From Neospora caninum Liverpool (taxonomy: Eukaryota > Apicomplexa > Conoidasida > Eucoccidiorida > Sarcocystidae): DNA of 64,000 nucleotides. The DNA is taken from the NCBI RefSeq assembly GCF_000208865.1, contig NC_018396.1:4768514-4832513 (forward strand). Direction: 5' to 3'. The number at the start of each line of letters is the position of its first letter. The first letter of the stretch is position 1. The notes under the pieces are model-generated. The model ran no database searches. It was given only the letters and a program-made list of their open reading frames with translations, and was not told the origin of the DNA. A program made the position numbers and the translations under genes. This document shows positions 59,980 to 64,000 of the stretch, in pieces.

Positions 59980-62900
59980 ATGAAAGGAAGGGGACAACTG
60001 CATTCCTTCCTTGTGAACAGTGCCCCACTAGCCGACAGCCATGCCTGCCCGAGAGCTCTCACGGCAGCGATCGGCCACCACCGCCATGCTGTCGCGGCTC
60101 TCCGCCCTTCTGCTGGCCCACTCGTGCAGTCGTCTTTTTCCTTTCTCTCTCGTTCGCGCTTCCATTCTTCGTCTTCGTGCAGCTCAAAGACCACCCCACG
60201 CTGGCTTTCTGTACAGCCCGTAAACCCCAGGATTTCCTCAGGCACGACCGGTGCTGCCTTTCTGTCTTTTCCGCCTTCGGGATCGTCTCACGTTTCCTCC
60301 AGGATTGCTTCCTTGCTCTCTTCCTCTTTTTCTCCGCTCGCTGCCCCGTCTCGCTCTCTCGTTGTGTCCCTTCCTCCCTCACTAGCGAAAATCGCCTCTC
60401 TCTCTGCCGAGACCCAGAGCAGCGCGCGCGCTGTCGCAAGCTTTCCGAGAAGGCGTTTCTGGTTTTCAGCCAGAGACACCCAAGAAAAACAGACAAATCG
60501 CGAGCAAAACGCGACTGACTCCCAGAGAGAAGGGGCGGCGGATGGCGCTGGCCGAGCCCAAGAGAAAGACGAGATGAGTGCCGACGGTGCCAAAGAACCA
60601 CGTACGCAAGGAGCCCCAGTCGTGACGTTCACCAGCGCCGATGGGCAGACGAAGCTGCGGTGTGCGTACAGGGTAAGAAGCGCAGAGACGAGAGACACGC
60701 CAGCTCAGATAAGCGAGGCGAACCGGTTCGCTCTTCTTTCGCTCTTGACATTCCCACCGTTGCTGTGGTTTCTGTCTTCACTCAAAGCAAAAAACAGTAC
60801 ACTCCTGACACAGAGAAGGGAGATTTCTGCCTCTCGCCTTCCGCGCCTCCTCCGTCTGCCGAAAGCAGCGAACGACAGAGACGGCAAAGTTTTCTCTTCC
60901 TAGGTGATCTCCACCTTTGGAAGGAAAATGCACCAACGAGGCACAAGCTTTTCTGTGTTTCCTCCCTCAGCCAGGACAGACCGTGTTGATGGTTGCCTTC
61001 GAGAACGACGTGGGAATCGAGGGCGCATGCGGCGGCCAGTGTGCATGCAGCACATGCCACGTCATTTTGAGTGTAAGGAGCGGTGCGTCTGCTGACGGGG
61101 TGGAAAAAAAACACGACAAAGGTGCTTGACGTGCGCACTGTACATGCCGATTGTGCCTCCTGTCGTGTTGTGGAGGTTCACGAGTTTCTGTAAAAGTGCA
61201 TGTGCCCAGTCGTTGCGCTTGCAGCTTTTTGTCGCGGCTTGGTTCTTTCAGGTTTTCGACTCGGTGTGTTTTCACCTTTTCTCTGAGTTGTGCGGAAGCC
61301 CGACAGGCCGACAGGTTACGTGTCCCTTCAAGATGCGCCGACGCGTTCGCGCCGCGCTTCCCCCTGTGGAGATGACCCTAGAGTCACCTCCGGAGGTTCA
61401 ACTCATCTTGCATGTGAATCTGAGTCCTCGAAGTTCGTTGCGTGCTCTTGCTAACTAGAAAAGTATTTGCACACGGTGATTCTGTGGTGCTTTTTCGATT
61501 TAAAGCCACGAATAGGAAAGGCAAACCAAGGGAAAAGCAAAAAGGCGTTGTGTCGCTTATTTCCCGTCTGTGGACAGAAAGCGGACTTCGCCAAGTTCCC
61601 TGAAGCAGATGACGACGAACAGGACATGTTGGATTTGGCTGTACATACAACAGACACGTAAGTGAAGCGCAAGGAGAACGAAAAAAGGGGGTAGCAACAC
61701 GTAGGTTCGTCTCTCCGTTTTTTCCGTCTGTCCTTGTTTTACGATTCGTCGTCCCAGTCACAGTCGTCCTGTTTCTCTCTGGGCGGTTTTTCCTCCGTTA
61801 CTTTTACTTTTCCTCGGCCTCACACTCTCGTCTTGTTTCTCTCATGGTGAGGACCTAGGTTTCCTGAGACGCCTGCGGGCACCTCGATACAGGCAGAGTG
61901 CCGTGTGTGCAGTTCGCTTTTCTTCCTCCTGTTTGATTGCATTTCCGCGCGGAGTTCACGCCTCGCTGCCTTATGTTCCCCGCGACGACTTGGACGAATG
62001 GTTCAGATCTTGAGTTTCCTCGTTTACTCGACCCTAGTACCCGTCGTGTGCGGTTCATTTAGATGGCTATGATGTTAAGGAGTCTTGGAAATGCTACACG
62101 CCTTACTTTGTGTCTCCTTCCATGCTGTGGCATGTGCTACACTGCATTTTACCAGTTTTTATGCAACTTTGATTCCACGTTTCTTCTCTGTTGTATTTGC
62201 TCCCCTCCTTCATTTCTCAGGTCGCGCCTCGGATGTCGGTTGAAACTCGACGAAGACCATAATGGTAAGCCAGGAGCACGTGGCTGTTTGGACGCATCCA
62301 GCATTCGCCAGTCTCTCTGTCTCTTTCCTCTGGCAGTTTCGTGTCTCTGCGGTGTGTTCGTTTCTCCCCCGGTCTGTGTCGGTTTTCCGTATTTTCCTTG
62401 GCCAGTGGAGAAACACATTCTGCGTTGCATGTATTTCTGAAAGCAACCGCGCGAGGTAGGTTTTATGTCAACAAACTGGGAACTGGTTCTCTGTAAGTAG
62501 AACCCCCAAACGTACTGGGCGGTGCGCCTTTACTTCCACGGCATGTGTCCTGTGTAAGTCGTCTTCGTACAGAAAAAAGGGAAGGGAGTGAAAACTGCAG
62601 GGTGTGTGGCCAGCGTCTTTTTCGACTGTCGTTCTCGTTAAGGAGAGAAACCGAAAAGAAGGAGGCGGAATGCTCGATTTTTCTCGGATTCTTCGTCCCC
62701 TGTCGGAAAAGGCGAAGAGAAGCTTCGCGAGCGACAGGGTCTGCCCTAACCCTTCGTGTTAGCGGCGCCGTGTGTAGGCGGAATCGGAATTCGTTCACGG
62801 CGTTTTTGATTTACAGTTGAGACGCCAGATGAACGTGCATCCGTCTTTCCTGCCGCCTTTTCGCTTTCTGCTACTTCCTGGGTGTATTCCCTCTGTTGAC

Positions 62901-62991
62901 TCCTCCCCTCCGTGCCCCCCTTTTGCCTCCCGTTTTCGCAGGTCTAGAGCTCCAGCTCCCAGTGGCGACAGTCAACCAAATGTACCGCTAG
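59980..62991 (+). CDS. Adrenodoxin-type mitochondrial [2Fe-2S] ferredoxin
   Basis: Electron donor in mitochondrial Fe-S cluster assembly and haem-related oxidation, reduced by an NADPH-ferredoxin reductase. Exons 59980-60672, 60971-61072, 61578-61657, 62221-62264, 62942-62991; 322 aa. The ATG at 59980 has the context GCCAAAATGA, close to the coccidian consensus. The first 200 or so residues are Ser/Arg-rich with few acidic residues, as in a long mitochondrial presequence, then a charged linker (DGAGRAQEKDEMSADGA) and the fold from VVTFTSADGQTKLRC. Cluster ligands are Cys251, Cys257, Cys260 (ACGGQCACSTC) and Cys297 (SRLGC), the C-x5-C-x2-C-x36-C pattern of adrenodoxins rather than plant-type ferredoxins. 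DDDEQDMLDLA is the acidic partner-binding helix. The C-terminus is VNQMYR. A plastid ferredoxin is excluded by the pattern. Confidence 0.95.
61989..62078 (+). repeat. Dispersed short element, copy 4 (in ferredoxin intron 3)
   Basis: Aligns with 28780-28860 from CTTGGACGAATGGTTCAGATCTTG through GTTTAC to ATGATGTTAAG, with substitutions and a few indels. Lies in the intron between exons 3 and 4, 142 bp before the acceptor. Confidence 0.6.
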
Positions 62992-64000
62992 GGTTGAAAC
63001 GCCAGCGGTGGATCTTCCACGGCTTGTTCCCCTGGTGAAGAAATTCAGATTTGGAGGCAGCTTCTATTGAGCCGCCTCATCGACAGCCTAAGACGACGGG
63101 GAAACATAACATGGGAAGTTTCCGTTTGGTACCATTGTATCTTCTTTCCAACCGTCCCCCGCGGTGGGGTGTCTTTAAATCGGAGAGATGTTTGTATCTT
63201 GAGGGGACCATTGACAGCGCAGAGAAGCGGAAGGACTTCTTCTTGTTGGGGTCCTCCTAGTCCCTCGTGTTTCGGCCCCGCATCCGACGCTGGGTAGCGA
63301 TTCCAGAAAAACGTTGTTAGCACCTTCTACCTCTGAAGTACATAACGGTCGTTTTCCAGCAATGGCGTCACCGGAAAGGAACATCAACCTATGCCGGTGA
63401 CCGTTGTTTGCGCTGTTTCCTGTATTTTTGGGTTACACTCGCATTGTCCCCGTGTGCAGAGGCAAGGAACGGCGAACAAACGTTTCCAGGGAAAACTCGA
63501 TGTTCACGATGCAGAGGGTTGAGACGGAAAACCAGAAGGGAAGAAATGGCTTTCTTTTGTTTTTGTGCGTTCGGTAGAGTCTTTCTCGAGGCGGAAACCG
63601 CTTCTCTGCTTTTGTGTCTTTTTAATGGACGCGGCACGCCTTATACCCGCCGTCCTTCCTTTCCCTGGCGCTTCAAGTGTTTCCGTGATGCATGCGAGAC
63701 CGTGTCACATCCCGTGGAAAGCAGTTTGACAGGCTAGCGAGCTATTTCACCAAAGTTCATAGAGTGAGATGCACAGTGAACAGATCGTCTTCTGAGGAGT
63801 GAGTCAACAGCCAAAACTATGCACCCCGCAAGAGCGGCTCGGTAGTAAGGCAACACGAAGACACGGAACTCTGTGTCAGTTTCGATCGGGATCACGGACC
63901 CGAAGGTAGGGTGGACACGTTTCTTCTGGTATCTCAGAGGGGTTTGCAGGTCCTTTCGCAAGACACTTCCTTTGTACGCGTTACAAACTAGAATTTAGAA
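62992..64000. other. 3' flank of the ferredoxin gene to the window end
   Basis: Frames on both strands are short and match nothing I recognise. May contain the start of a neighbour outside the window. Confidence 0.5.

Noticed and set aside
60660..60903. Extension of the ferredoxin exon 1 frame past 60672
   Set aside because: Intron read-through; the join to 60971 restores the adrenodoxin sequence at RPGQTV.
1..64000. tRNA or rRNA genes, CRISPR arrays, insertion sequences
   Set aside because: None recognised on reading either strand; CRISPR and bacterial IS are not expected in this eukaryotic nuclear DNA.

Overview
The window looks like nuclear DNA of a tissue-cyst-forming coccidian (Toxoplasma, Neospora, Hammondia or a close relative). 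The evidence is a tandem array of six SAG1-related (SRS) two-domain, GPI-anchored surface-antigen genes, many GT-AG introns in housekeeping genes, CAAAATG-like start contexts, long low-complexity inserts in conserved proteins, and (TA)n tracts in introns. Species cannot be fixed from sequence alone. All exon boundaries below were derived by hand from splice sites, reading frame and family alignment; no transcript evidence was available.

Layout. 1-3468 (+): a subtilisin-like serine protease, 5' end possibly outside the window, four exons, complete catalytic tetrad. 5106-7521 (+): a two-exon METTL21/FAM86-type lysine methyltransferase with a hydrophobic N-terminal leader. About 8.7-33.15 kb: the SRS array, six minus-strand genes (called SRS-A to SRS-F here, left to right) at about 4.1 kb spacing. 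Each has exon 1 (signal peptide plus membrane-distal domain D1), a phase-1 intron of about 0.9-1.1 kb, and exon 2 (membrane-proximal domain D2 plus GPI signal). Upstream sequences fall into two classes, U1 (B, D, E) and U2 (A, C, F). An approximately 8.1 kb block holding SRS-B and SRS-C is repeated in tandem as the block holding SRS-D and SRS-E. 35970-41632 (+): eIF2-gamma, eleven exons. 44997-49188 (+): an Ariadne-type RBR E3 ligase, seven exons. 50853-58631 (-): a NOM1/Sgd1 ribosome-biogenesis protein, nine exons, convergent with the RBR gene. 59980-62991 (+): an adrenodoxin-type mitochondrial [2Fe-2S] ferredoxin, five exons, divergent from NOM1.

The flanks are ordinary housekeeping genes, so the array is the accessory part. 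The strongest observations are there: one-exon-per-domain architecture with reassorted D1, D2 and upstream classes, paired loss of one disulfide in SRS-A D2, a G-rich block about 184 bp upstream of every U1 gene, an intron read-through frame that stays open in all six genes, and mosaic first exons. Outside it, the RBR ligase has lost two ligands of the same RING1 zinc site, eIF2-gamma reads NKVE at the guanine-specificity motif, and a short dispersed element occurs four times in introns and a spacer, with empty sites visible in the array.
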